Shown here piece after piece: positions 54,635 to 62,790 of a DNA stretch of 64,000 bases (position 1 is the first letter of the stretch; each line of letters begins with the position of its first letter). Origin of the DNA: Flagellimonas amphidinii (GTDB lineage Bacteria > Bacteroidota > Bacteroidia > Flavobacteriales > Flavobacteriaceae); contig NZ_JABFNN010000025.1 of the NCBI RefSeq assembly GCF_013090115.1, positions 39,915 to 103,914 of the forward strand, given 5' to 3'. A program made the position numbers and the translations under genes. The notes beneath the pieces were generated by a model. The model made no database searches. It saw only the letters and a list, made by a program, of their open reading frames with translations, and was not told the origin of the DNA.

Positions 54635-55900
54635 TTTTTGAAGTATCCCTTGCTTTAAAATTTGCCCAAAATTATACATGTCGGTGAATGAGCAATAGAA
54701 AGGCGCTGGGGCCAAACGGATTACATTCGGTTCTCTCCAATCTGTGATTACACCATTTTTCATCAGATAATCAAACAGTGAACGCCCCTCACCATGCAAA
54801 AAGACTGAAAGCTGGCATCCCCTATCTTTTGGAGTGATAATTTCAAAAGTACTGTCCACATCTTTATCAATCTCATGAAGTACAAATTCCAGATATGCGA
54901 CTATTTTTTGTTGTTTTTCAATAAGCGCTTCCATGCCCACTTCTTCAAACAGTTCCAAAGACGCTAAATACGGAGCTACTGAAAGTATTGGTGGATTGCT
55001 CAGTTGCCAAGCATCTGCCGAATCAATAGGGTCAAATTCTGGTTGCATTAAAAAACGTGTTTCCTTTTTGGTACCCCACCAACCTTCAAAACGCGGAATA
55101 TCACTTTTACCTAGATGCTTTTTATTCACAAAGATACCCGAAGCATTCCCAGGGCCACTGTTCATGTATTTGTAACTGCACCAAGCTGCAAAATCTGCAT
55201 CCCAGTTATGGAGTTTCAAAGTCACATTACCTACCGCATGGGCTAAATCCCAACCTACAAAAGCACCGACAGATTTACCGGCCTTTGTAATCTTTTCCAT
55301 ATCCAACACTTGCCCATTGTAATAATTTACGCCTCCCATCAATACCAAAGCCAATTCATCTCCGGTTTCCTCAATCTTTTGAACAATGTCCTCTGTCCTC
55401 CAAAAATGCTCACCTTCTCTTTTTTTCACTTCAACTATGGCATCTTTTGGGTCAAAACCATGAAATCTAGCCTGACTTTGTAGCATATATTGGTCAGATG
55501 GAAATGCTTTCTCCTCACAGATAATTTTATATCGCTTCGCAGTAGGTCTATAAAACGAAACCATCAACAAGTGCAGGTTAACCGTAAGGGTGTTCATCAC
55601 CGAAACTTCCTCTTGATGAGCCCCAACAATCTTGCTCAGTGACTCAGATAAACGTTCGTGATAATCCCACCAAGGCTTTTCTGCATAAAAATGACCTTCC
55701 ACAGCCAGCCCCCGCCAGTCTTTCATCACTTCATCCACAAACTTTTGTGTGCGTTTGGGCTGTAATCCCAACGAGTTTCCAGTAAAGTAGATGACATCCT
55801 TGTCATTTACCTTCGGAAAGTGGAATTCATCCCTGTACTTGGCAAGTTTATCCTCTGCATCAAGTTTTTGGGCAAATTCAAGTGAGTTCTGAAAAGTCAT
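54617..55900 (-). CDS. kynU: Kynureninase
   Basis: KynU cleaves kynurenine or 3-hydroxykynurenine to anthranilate or 3-hydroxyanthranilate and alanine, with PLP. The 427-residue protein has conserved FTGNSLGLQPKR, VSVMNTLTVNLHLLM, the GWDLAHAVGN aspartate motif, and the PLP lysine in CSYKYMNSGPG. RLAPAPFYCSFTDMY closes the fold. With kmo this gives 3-hydroxyanthranilate. The upstream region has a TATTTTTG motif. Confidence 0.95.
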   Translation of the reverse strand: MTFQNSLEFAQKLDAEDKLAKYRDEFHFPKVNDKDVIYFTGNSLGLQPKRTQKFVDEVMKDWRGLAVEGHFYAEKPWWDYHERLSESLSKIVGAHQEEVSVMNTLTVNLHLLMVSFYRPTAKRYKIICEEKAFPSDQYMLQSQARFHGFDPKDAIVEVKKREGEHFWRTEDIVQKIEETGDELALVLMGGVNYYNGQVLDMEKITKAGKSVGAFVGWDLAHAVGNVTLKLHNWDADFAAWCSYKYMNSGPGNASGIFVNKKHLGKSDIPRFEGWWGTKKETRFLMQPEFDPIDSADAWQLSNPPILSVAPYLASLELFEEVGMEALIEKQQKIVAYLEFVLHEIDKDVDSTFEIITPKDRGCQLSVFLHGEGRSLFDYLMKNGVITDWREPNVIRLAPAPFYCSFTDMYNFGQILKQGILQKSAAVS

Positions 55901-55916
55901 GTTTTTTGGTTTACTT

Positions 55917-55924
55917 CAAAAATA
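55917..55924 (-). promoter_or_regulatory. Putative -7 promoter element for kynU
   Basis: CAAAAATA reads TATTTTTG on the minus strand, 16 bases before the kynU ATG. No TTG lies at the usual spacing. Confidence 0.5.
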
Positions 55925-55956
55925 CGACTTGTGGCAATATTTCCATGATTTGAAAA

Positions 55957-56430
55957 TTACTCCAGACGCATTTCAATGATGTGTTTCTTAAATCCTACCT
56001 TTTCATAAGCCTTGATTGCAGGAATATTGTTGCTATAAACAGTTAAACGAATTTCTTTGTATCCATTTTCGTATGACCATTGCTTCAACGCTTCTGTAAT
56101 TTTGGCATTGATTCCCTGTCCACGAAAATCAGGGTGGGTGTACATAAAACCCAAATAGGCATAAAACTCGTGGTTTAAATAATGTCTGGCTCTTTTGGGA
56201 ACGGCATAACCAGAAGCTACAATGACATTTTCATTTTCAGCAACCAAAACACATTTATCATCATCTAAAATCATTTGTTTGAGGTCATAATAACTGATTG
56301 GATCTTCTTTTATAGTAATATCAAAAGGGCGTTCAGCTTTAATGATTTCCTGCTCAAATCCAAGCAGGATTTGCAAATCGCCCAAGGTTGCCTCTCGAAT
56401 CTTCAAACTGTCTGATGCCATATTCATCAT
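55957..56430 (-). CDS. GNAT-family N-acetyltransferase
   Basis: This 157-residue protein has the GNAT fold: LKIREATLGDL at the N-terminus, AYLGFMYTHPDFRGQGINAKI with the acetyl-CoA loop (RGQGI), and VYSNNIPAIKAYEKVGF in motif B. Possible starts are ATG 56430, 56427 or 56421; the region is M-rich (MMNM). The acceptor is unknown. It is divergent from the O-methyltransferase. Confidence 0.85.
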   Translation of the reverse strand: MMNMASDSLKIREATLGDLQILLGFEQEIIKAERPFDITIKEDPISYYDLKQMILDDDKCVLVAENENVIVASGYAVPKRARHYLNHEFYAYLGFMYTHPDFRGQGINAKITEALKQWSYENGYKEIRLTVYSNNIPAIKAYEKVGFKKHIIEMRLE

Positions 56431-56465
56431 AATTTTAAATGATAAAACAATGTACTTCTTTTCTC

Positions 56466-56473
56466 TATTTTTG
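56466..56473 (+). promoter_or_regulatory. Putative -7 promoter element for the O-methyltransferase gene
   Basis: TATTTTTG matches TAnnTTTG and ends 13 bases before ATG 56487, which supports that start over the frame opening at 56439. Confidence 0.5.
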
Positions 56474-56486
56474 CGAAAACTTCAAC

Positions 56487-57128
56487 ATGCATTTTCTGTC
56501 TCCCATTTTGGAAAAATATATTGCAGATAGTTCCGAAACAGAACCTGAACTACTTACGGAACTCACCCGGGAAACCCACTTAAAGGTTGTACAACCTCGC
56601 ATGATCACAGGGCATTTTCAAGGAAGGGTCTTAAGTTTGCTTTCCAAAATCATTGCCCCCAAGTATATCCTAGAAATAGGTACCTATACCGGTTATTCCG
56701 CAATTTGTTTGGCGGAAGGACTTCAAAAAAACGGAGAATTGCATACTATTGAGATCAATGAAGAACTCCATGATATGCAACGTAGCTATTTTAATAGAAG
56801 TGGGTACGGAGAAAACATCAAACAACATATTGGCAACGCCTTGGAAATCATTCCCCAGCTTGACCTATGTTTTGATTTGGTTTTTATTGATGCATACAAG
56901 GTAGAATACAATGCTTATTTTGAAGCGGTGATGCAAAAAACTAAACCGGGCAGTATTATTCTTTCTGATAATGTACTTTGGTCCGGGAAAGTGGTGGAAC
57001 CCGTTCAAGAGTCCGACAAAGCCACAGCTGCATTGATTGAGTACAATCAAAGACTTAAAAATGACCCAAGAGTGGAAACTGTTCTACTTCCTATTCGGGA
57101 TGGCTTAACCCTGAGTAGGGTGCTATAA
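56487..57128 (+). CDS. SAM-dependent O-methyltransferase
   Basis: The 213-residue protein matches the methyltransferase family 3 (catechol- or caffeoyl-CoA-type). SAM binding is seen in ILEIGTYTGYSAICLAEG, the acidic loop in LHTIEINEEL, and metal-binding Asp in LVFIDAYKVEY and LSDNVLWSG. The reading frame extends to 56439, but the -7 element at 56466 supports ATG 56487. It overlaps the convergent PAP2 gene by 38 bases. The substrate is not known. Confidence 0.88.
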   Translation: MHFLSPILEKYIADSSETEPELLTELTRETHLKVVQPRMITGHFQGRVLSLLSKIIAPKYILEIGTYTGYSAICLAEGLQKNGELHTIEINEELHDMQRSYFNRSGYGENIKQHIGNALEIIPQLDLCFDLVFIDAYKVEYNAYFEAVMQKTKPGSIILSDNVLWSGKVVEPVQESDKATAALIEYNQRLKNDPRVETVLLPIRDGLTLSRVL

Positions 57129-57666
57129 AACGCTGGTATAAAAAATAGAAAAGTATTGCTGACAATATTCCAACGACAGCTCCGACCAAAATATCTACGG
57201 GATAATGCACCCCAACATAAATACGGCTGTAGGAAAACAATAAAGGCCAAATAAAAAACAAGGGCGCCCAAAATACTTTTCTTCTTAAGAAGAGATACAT
57301 CAGCATGGTGATGGCCAAAGAGCTTGAAGCGTGTCCGGAGAAAAAACTATAATCCGTTGGAGTTTTTAAAACACGTATTAACCCATTAATGTCTTCACTG
57401 TTATTGGGGCGCAATCTAGCCACAGTTATTTTACATAGGTGGGTGGCAGCAGTAATAAAGAAAGCCAAACCCAAAACCATGTAAAATTTTAACAGTGCCA
57501 CCTTTCTTGGAAATTTCCAGAACAACAACACAAGAAAAAGAATAAAAAGCGGAATCCATGTGGCTATATTGGTAACAGAAGTCCAAAAACCATCGTAAGG
57601 TTCAACACCCAAACCATTGAGATAAATCAATGTATCCCGATCCCATTCCAATAATTTTTCCAACAT
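57091..57666 (-). CDS. PAP2-family membrane phosphatase
   Basis: This 191-residue membrane protein has the three PAP2 motifs: KITVARLRP, SFFSGHASSS and SRIYVGVHYPVDI, with the catalytic histidines. Five to six membrane helices surround them. PAP2 enzymes dephosphorylate lipid phosphates such as undecaprenyl diphosphate or phosphatidate. The gene starts three bases after the tatA stop and is likely cotranscribed with it. Its end overlaps the O-methyltransferase gene, so antisense pairing of the transcripts is possible. Confidence 0.92.
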   Translation of the reverse strand: MLEKLLEWDRDTLIYLNGLGVEPYDGFWTSVTNIATWIPLFILFLVLLFWKFPRKVALLKFYMVLGLAFFITAATHLCKITVARLRPNNSEDINGLIRVLKTPTDYSFFSGHASSSLAITMLMYLFLRRKVFWAPLFFIWPLLFSYSRIYVGVHYPVDILVGAVVGILSAILFYFLYQRFIAPYSGLSHPE

Positions 57667-57669
57667 GGT

Positions 57670-57948
57670 TTACTTGGAGCTTCGTTTTATAGTGCCTGTG
57701 ACCTCGTCCACATTTTTTTTGACCTCATCCAGTTCTTTCCGGATATCTTTGGTAAAGTCAGTGTCTATTCCTTGACTTTCAGCACTTTTCTGAATTTCCC
57801 GTTTAATGTCATCGGTAGCATCGCGCAGCTGGCGCATACCTTTACCAAGACCTTTGGCAATTCCGGGAATTTTATCGGCACCAAAAACCATTACCACAAT
57901 AAAAAGGATAAAAAAGATTTCTGCACCGCTGATGAATAGAAAATACAT
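57670..57948 (-). CDS. tatA: Twin-arginine translocase subunit TatA
   Basis: The 92-residue protein has an N-terminal membrane helix (about 8-22), the FGADKIPGIAKGLGKGM hinge and amphipathic helix, and a charged C-terminal tail. The family forms the pore for folded proteins with Tat signals. tatC is not adjacent. The GH109 protein in this window has a Tat-type signal. A -7 element lies four bases before its ATG. Confidence 0.9.
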   Translation of the reverse strand: MYFLFISGAEIFFILFIVVMVFGADKIPGIAKGLGKGMRQLRDATDDIKREIQKSAESQGIDTDFTKDIRKELDEVKKNVDEVTGTIKRSSK

Positions 57949-57952
57949 GAAA

Positions 57953-57960
57953 CAAATATA
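57953..57960 (-). promoter_or_regulatory. Putative -7 promoter element for tatA
   Basis: CAAATATA reads TATATTTG on the minus strand. Only four bases lie between it and the tatA ATG, so the transcript may be nearly leaderless. Confidence 0.45.
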
Positions 57961-57980
57961 ATGAGAACTTATATGGAAAA

Positions 57981-58008
57981 TAAAAAAAGCCCTGTGAAAT
58001 CACAGGGC
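57981..58008 (-). terminator. Terminator after the M1 peptidase gene
   Basis: GCCCTGTG (57989-57996), AAAT loop, CACAGGGC (58001-58008) form a stem, with a T-run on the minus strand after it. It lies about 27 bases past the M1 peptidase stop. Confidence 0.88.
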
Positions 58009-58034
58009 CTTAACAAAGGTTTTAGGATATTATG

Positions 58035-60347
58035 TTATCCCTTAATGTTTTCCTTGAAATTCTCGAAGTCTGATTTCTCTTCCTTCTTTGGCCAAGCATT
58101 ATTGGTTGTATCAATATCTGCTGTTTCCAACTTAGGGTCTATAACAATACCTACCAACTCTTTTTGGGAAGAAATGACTCTTTTTACCTCCTCATCATTC
58201 TTTCTCCAAATTTCTGGCGGATAAGTGATATTCTCCTTGGTCCCATCAGCATAGGTATATTCAACAATCAAAGGCATTGGAATGCCTCCTGGCTTATCAA
58301 AAGTAATTTCATAAAAATACTTAGGCTCTTTTACATCAGATCTTTCAGCTTCGGTCATGTTGTCCATCATAAACTCCTTCAAGTTTTGTGAAGTTTCTGT
58401 TGGTGACTTTCCTTTGAGCTCAGGCATAAAGTCCTCACTGTCCTCTTCAGCCAAATATACCAAGGGAGGAAAATCAGATTCGGATAGATTTCTGTCTTCC
58501 ATATATTTTTTCATTTCGGCCGTAGGCTCATTGCTCACATAATACTTTTTGACACCTTTTACGCCTATATCAACATAATCGGTAGTATAGAACCAACTTC
58601 TCCAGAACCAATCCAAATCCACTGCGGAAGCATCTTCCATAGTACGGAAAAAATCCTCTGGGGTTGGGTGTTTGAACATCCATCTCTGTGCATAAGTCTT
58701 GAACGCATGATCAAACAATTCAGGTCCCATGACAGTTTCTCTAAGAATATTCAAAGCTGTAGCTGGTTTGCCATAAGCATTTGGACCCAATTGGTATACA
58801 TTTTCCGGATTGGACATGATTGGGGAAATGTAACTTTGATCTCCACTCATGTAGGGAACTATTTTAGCTGGAGCTCCTCTTCTAGATGGGTAATTTTCAT
58901 TTGGTGCGATAACCTCTGGGTAGTTTTTACCAAATTCTTGTTCGGCCAAATATTGCATAAAGGTATCTAAACCTTCATCCATCCAACCCCACTGACGCTC
59001 ATCTGAATTAACGATCATAGGGAAGAAATTATGTCCAACTTCGTGAATGATCACACTGATCATACCGTATTTGGTTCTATCAGAATACGTACCATCTTCA
59101 TTAGGGCGACCGTAGTTCCAGCAAATCATTGGGTACTCCATACCTTGATTTTTAGCATGTACCGAGATGGCTTTGTGGTATGGGTAATCAAAAGTATGTT
59201 TAGAGTATGTTTTTAAGGTTTGAACAACTGCCTTTGTAGATTGCTCTTCCCAAAGTGGATTTCCTTCTTTTGGATACAGGGAAACCGCCATTACATCTTT
59301 TCCACCAATTTTAACGGCCTGCATATCCCAAACAAACTTTCTGGAAGTGGCAAAACCGTAGTCACGAACATTGGTAGCCTTAAATTTCCATGTCTTCTTT
59401 TGCTCGGAAAAGCCTTTTTCAGCAGCTTCGGCTTCAGCTTGGGTTACAATCACCACAGGTTTATCATAAGACTTTTTGGCTTGCTTGTAACGTTTCATCA
59501 TCTCCTTGGAGAAAACTTCGTCCCTATTTTGCAATACTCCCGTAGCATCTAAAATATGATCGGCAGGTACTGTAATGTTCACATCGTAATTTCCAAAGGT
59601 CAAAGCAAACTCTCCACTCCCCCAGAACTGATGGTTCTGCCATCCTTCTACATCACTGTAGAGGGCCATTCTTGGGAAAAACTGTGCGATAACATAAGCA
59701 CGGTTACCATCTTTTGGGAAATATTCGTAACCAGAACGTGCCCTGTTTACTGTATGATCAGGAATGTTGTACCACCATTTGATGGAAAAAGAAACTTTTT
59801 CTCCACTTTTTAATGGTTGAGGAATATTAACCCTCATCATTGTTTGGTTGATGGTATATGAAAGTGGTTTTCCATTGACATCCTTTACAAACTCAATATT
59901 GAATCCACCATCAAAAGGTTCATTAATATACGTTTGAGTGAAATTTCCAGCAGTATAGGCTATGTCCACTCCATTTCCATTACGCAAAGGTGATTTTGAA
60001 TCCTTTGCTCTTACATTTTGGTCCAATTGCACCCAAAGAAATTCTAGATCGTCTGGAGAATTGTTATGGTAGGTAATGGTTTCTTCACCATGAATTCTGG
60101 CATTCTTATCGTCCAATTCAATGTCCATTACATAATCGGCCTGTTGTTGGTAATAATCAGGGCCGGGTGCTCCAGAGGCGGAGCGGTAAGTGTTGGGAGT
60201 AGAAAACTCCTCGTACAACTGCTTGAATTTGCTTTGGTTGTAGTGGCCTGGTTCTTTTTCAGGTGGTGTGTTCCCTTCTTCCTGTGCCATGGCCACTGCT
60301 CCCATCAGGAACAACACGGAAGCAAAAAAATACTTGAATCTGTTCAT
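58035..60347 (-). CDS. Secreted M1-family metallopeptidase
   Basis: This 770-residue protein is an M1-type gluzincin peptidase. The zinc motif HEVGHNFFP is at 435-439 onward, with the second Glu at 458 in WMDEGLD, giving HExxH-x18-E. Exopeptidase features such as the GAMEN-like motif are replaced by QGMEYPMICW. A signal peptide (MNRFKYFFASVLFLMGAVAM) ends at AQ. The N-terminal domain of about 200 residues is beta-rich. The family in Bacteroidetes is commonly upstream of carboxypeptidase-like and DUF6702 genes, as here. Substrates are unknown. Confidence 0.93.
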   Translation of the reverse strand: MNRFKYFFASVLFLMGAVAMAQEEGNTPPEKEPGHYNQSKFKQLYEEFSTPNTYRSASGAPGPDYYQQQADYVMDIELDDKNARIHGEETITYHNNSPDDLEFLWVQLDQNVRAKDSKSPLRNGNGVDIAYTAGNFTQTYINEPFDGGFNIEFVKDVNGKPLSYTINQTMMRVNIPQPLKSGEKVSFSIKWWYNIPDHTVNRARSGYEYFPKDGNRAYVIAQFFPRMALYSDVEGWQNHQFWGSGEFALTFGNYDVNITVPADHILDATGVLQNRDEVFSKEMMKRYKQAKKSYDKPVVIVTQAEAEAAEKGFSEQKKTWKFKATNVRDYGFATSRKFVWDMQAVKIGGKDVMAVSLYPKEGNPLWEEQSTKAVVQTLKTYSKHTFDYPYHKAISVHAKNQGMEYPMICWNYGRPNEDGTYSDRTKYGMISVIIHEVGHNFFPMIVNSDERQWGWMDEGLDTFMQYLAEQEFGKNYPEVIAPNENYPSRRGAPAKIVPYMSGDQSYISPIMSNPENVYQLGPNAYGKPATALNILRETVMGPELFDHAFKTYAQRWMFKHPTPEDFFRTMEDASAVDLDWFWRSWFYTTDYVDIGVKGVKKYYVSNEPTAEMKKYMEDRNLSESDFPPLVYLAEEDSEDFMPELKGKSPTETSQNLKEFMMDNMTEAERSDVKEPKYFYEITFDKPGGIPMPLIVEYTYADGTKENITYPPEIWRKNDEEVKRVISSQKELVGIVIDPKLETADIDTTNNAWPKKEEKSDFENFKENIKG

Positions 60348-60407
60348 TTTCTATTTGATTTTAAGTCGCGGTAAATTAGTTTTTTTTAACCAACTGTTAA
60401 CATTGCG

Positions 60408-60941
60408 TTACAAGTTTAACATTCCTTTATTATTCTCTTTGATCAACACAAAACTTTTTTTGTTCCCTTTCCATTTAAAATGGACAATGTTTTGCTGTTC
60501 CTCAAACATATCGGTTAGTATTTCATTTTGGACAGAAATTGTTTTCTTTTCTGAAAGGTTCACCTCTGGCAGTTCCAGATAGCAGATGACCACATCATCA
60601 TCATAATGCTTGCCCAAGAAAGTATAGGGCACAACTTCTCCATCCAATTCCACAATGAATTTTGCCTTGATGTATTTTTCAATATACATCTCGGCGACCT
60701 TGGATTCTTCAGATGTTGCCAATTTGGCATCGACCCCATAACGTTCCAACAAAAGATCATCCAGATCATCAATAAAAATGCGGGTGGTAATCTGGAAAGC
60801 AGCATTTTTTTCAGAATAAACCACATTGGTCACGCTCACATAAAACTTATGTGCAGTAGTAAAAGAAAACAATGTCACGGTCATGAGTATAACAGTGACC
60901 CTTATCGCCTTATTCATGTACATTGTATTTATAGTCTTCAT
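60408..60941 (-). CDS. DUF6702 family secreted protein
   Basis: The 177-residue protein matches the DUF6702 family of Bacteroidetes: HKFYVSVTNVVYSEKN after the signal peptide, QITTRIFIDDLDDLL, and QQNIVHFKWKGNKKSFVL, quoted here as NIVHFKWKGNKKSF, at the C-terminus. Starts at 60941, 60923 and 60917 are all possible; the last gives a compact signal peptide. It is 60 bases upstream of the M1 peptidase gene on the same strand, an association seen in the family. Function unknown. Confidence 0.8.
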   Translation of the reverse strand: MKTINTMYMNKAIRVTVILMTVTLFSFTTAHKFYVSVTNVVYSEKNAAFQITTRIFIDDLDDLLLERYGVDAKLATSEESKVAEMYIEKYIKAKFIVELDGEVVPYTFLGKHYDDDVVICYLELPEVNLSEKKTISVQNEILTDMFEEQQNIVHFKWKGNKKSFVLIKENNKGMLNL

Positions 60942-61046
60942 TATTTCAATTTTGTTACAATTTTCTAGGTGTTTTTACAATCCGATTTTTGGGAAGAATT
61001 CCTCATTTATCCATTCTAAAAGTGCAAAGCGTGTGCCAAAAATAGA

Positions 61047-61847
61047 CTAATCCAGATTGTTGTTTTCTCGATATGCCCTACTTTTCGTTACCATAAAATC
61101 CCATATCTTGAGTTTGTCATGGGAATCCACTATTTGCTGAAATTTTTCATCTACCTCGCAGAAATACATAAAATCCTCTACTTTTTCCATAGGAATCTTT
61201 AAAGTGGTAACGAATAGGGAATCCACATAAAAATCTTGTACCCGTTGTGTACGTGCATATTGTGTATCAACCTTTACCCTGTTTTTCAACATCTTGGTAC
61301 GACCCGTTATGGCATTGATGATGGGGCTTAGCCCAACAGCCAAAGGACGACTGAGAGAATACATACCGGATGATGCTTCTTGTAGCTTCCGTTCACTTTG
61401 GGTGGGAATTTCTTGCTGTGCATTGGGAAGTCCCAATGCTTCTGCGCTTACATCTTTGGGAAGGTTAAGTTGGGTAACATCCTGATTTAAATCCCCGGAC
61501 AAATTATAAGGCCTAACCACAACTTCTTGCAGTTCGTTCACAAATTCTTCCAAAGGAACGGTAACAAAACTGGTATTGAAAAGTACTTCATTTACAGGTA
61601 GCACTTTTTTTCTGAAATGAACGGCAGAAAAAACCAAGGTATCGTTAAGCTGAACAGTAATTGAAAAATTTCCATCAATATCTGTGATCACTGCTTGTTG
61701 GGAAGTACTATTTTGAATTACTACACCTACTACATCCTTGCCTTGGGCAACCACCTGGCCATTTAATTGTTTCACTGTCACCTCCTGCGCCTTGACAGTC
61801 AAAGCCACAAAAGAAAACAGTATAATAAGAAGAGACTTATTCTTCAT
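61047..61847 (-). CDS. Carboxypeptidase-like regulatory-domain protein
   Basis: The 266-residue protein has a signal peptide (MKNKSLLIILFSFVAL...AQ) and a carboxypeptidase D regulatory-like domain of about 80 residues (NGQVVAQGKDVVGVVIQN, TDIDGNFSITVQ, LVFSAVHFRKK), a fold frequent at the N-terminus of TonB-dependent receptors. The following 160 residues are not recognised. It is probably cotranscribed with the next gene, as the two overlap by 11 bases. Function unknown. Confidence 0.8.
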   Translation of the reverse strand: MKNKSLLIILFSFVALTVKAQEVTVKQLNGQVVAQGKDVVGVVIQNSTSQQAVITDIDGNFSITVQLNDTLVFSAVHFRKKVLPVNEVLFNTSFVTVPLEEFVNELQEVVVRPYNLSGDLNQDVTQLNLPKDVSAEALGLPNAQQEIPTQSERKLQEASSGMYSLSRPLAVGLSPIINAITGRTKMLKNRVKVDTQYARTQRVQDFYVDSLFVTTLKIPMEKVEDFMYFCEVDEKFQQIVDSHDKLKIWDFMVTKSRAYRENNNLD

Positions 61848-62577
61848 TCAAAGTTTCCAAGTAAGATTTACTCTCGGTAACCAAAAAATCAATCAACTGA
61901 AATTCATTTTCCTTTCTCAAAAGGGTCTGTGAAGGTATTTTATCATCACAATACAATAAGAAAGCGTCTATTTTGTCTTGCGGCAATTTTAAATCAACCA
62001 CAAAAAACTCATCGTCATAAACGTGTCTCAACACTTCACTTACCTTTAAGGCCGGTCTTTCTTGGCCCTCATTTTTCTGAGCTTTAAAAAGTGCCTTAAA
62101 AATGTTGACAAAATTCAAACCATTCTGCATACCTCTAACCGTTCTGGATTCAGCAACATTCTGAACCTCCGTGCCCCGGTCTATTTCGTATTCAAATTCC
62201 TTAAAATCCTCGTTCTTCACTTCAAGAAATTTTTCCTGATTTTCTGGTGTGACGATGACTTCATCGAGTTCTCGAACTTTTTCATTTACCTCGACAACCA
62301 ATCGATTGTTTTTCAAAATTTGGTCCGTAATGGTCACTATTTCCAATTGATAATTGACCGCTGTAAAAACCAATTGGTCCCCAAACTTGACAGGAATCAT
62401 GAATTCCCCATTTTCATTGGTAATCGTGGCAGTTCCGGTAGTTGAATTAATCACATTTTCATTGGGTACATTAGAGCTGCGATATAAAACCTTTCCTCTT
62501 AATAATTTTCTACCGTCCTGTGCAAAGGAAATACTGGTAAAAATCAAAAAGAATACAACTACTGTAAAGTTTCTCAT
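61837..62577 (-). CDS. Carboxypeptidase-like regulatory-domain protein (paralogue)
   Basis: The 246-residue protein is similar in layout to the gene after it: signal peptide (MRNFTVVVFFLIFTSISFA, then Q), a CarboxypepD_reg-like domain with TNENGEFMIPVKFGDQLVFTAV, quoted as TNENGEFMIPV, and a C-terminal domain with DFLVTESKSY close to DFMVTKSRAY in the neighbour. The two proteins are thus paralogues. ATG 62577 is supported by the -7 element at 62676 and by the signal peptide; an alternative ATG is at 62589. Function unknown. Confidence 0.8.
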   Translation of the reverse strand: MRNFTVVVFFLIFTSISFAQDGRKLLRGKVLYRSSNVPNENVINSTTGTATITNENGEFMIPVKFGDQLVFTAVNYQLEIVTITDQILKNNRLVVEVNEKVRELDEVIVTPENQEKFLEVKNEDFKEFEYEIDRGTEVQNVAESRTVRGMQNGLNFVNIFKALFKAQKNEGQERPALKVSEVLRHVYDDEFFVVDLKLPQDKIDAFLLYCDDKIPSQTLLRKENEFQLIDFLVTESKSYLETLNEE

Positions 62578-62675
62578 ACATCTAGGCATTTGGTCCAAGG
62601 TAAAGAAAACCCTTGAACGGAATATAAAAAAATAAACTACCTCTAAACTTTTGTTAATTCTGAGAATTAATCCTA

Positions 62676-62683
62676 CAAAGGTA
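62676..62683 (-). promoter_or_regulatory. Putative -7 promoter element for the carboxypeptidase-like operon
   Basis: CAAAGGTA reads TACCTTTG on the minus strand and fits TAnnTTTG. It lies about 98 bases upstream of ATG 62577 and excludes the upstream in-frame ATG at 62691. Confidence 0.4.
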
Positions 62684-62721
62684 CATTCCATTCACCCTTG
62701 AACTCGGTATTTGGACGGTAA

Positions 62722-62755
62722 TTGTTAGAATAATCCAAGCATAAGATTAGTTTTG
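62722..62755 (+). promoter_or_regulatory. Putative promoter for the open-ended repeat protein
   Basis: TTG (62722-62724), 23 bases, then TAGTTTTG (62748-62755) match the TTG-N17-23-TAnnTTTG consensus. The GTG start at 62791 follows after 35 bases. Confidence 0.55.
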
Positions 62756-62790
62756 CCATTACGTTTGTAAATCCTCAAATAACAAACACT

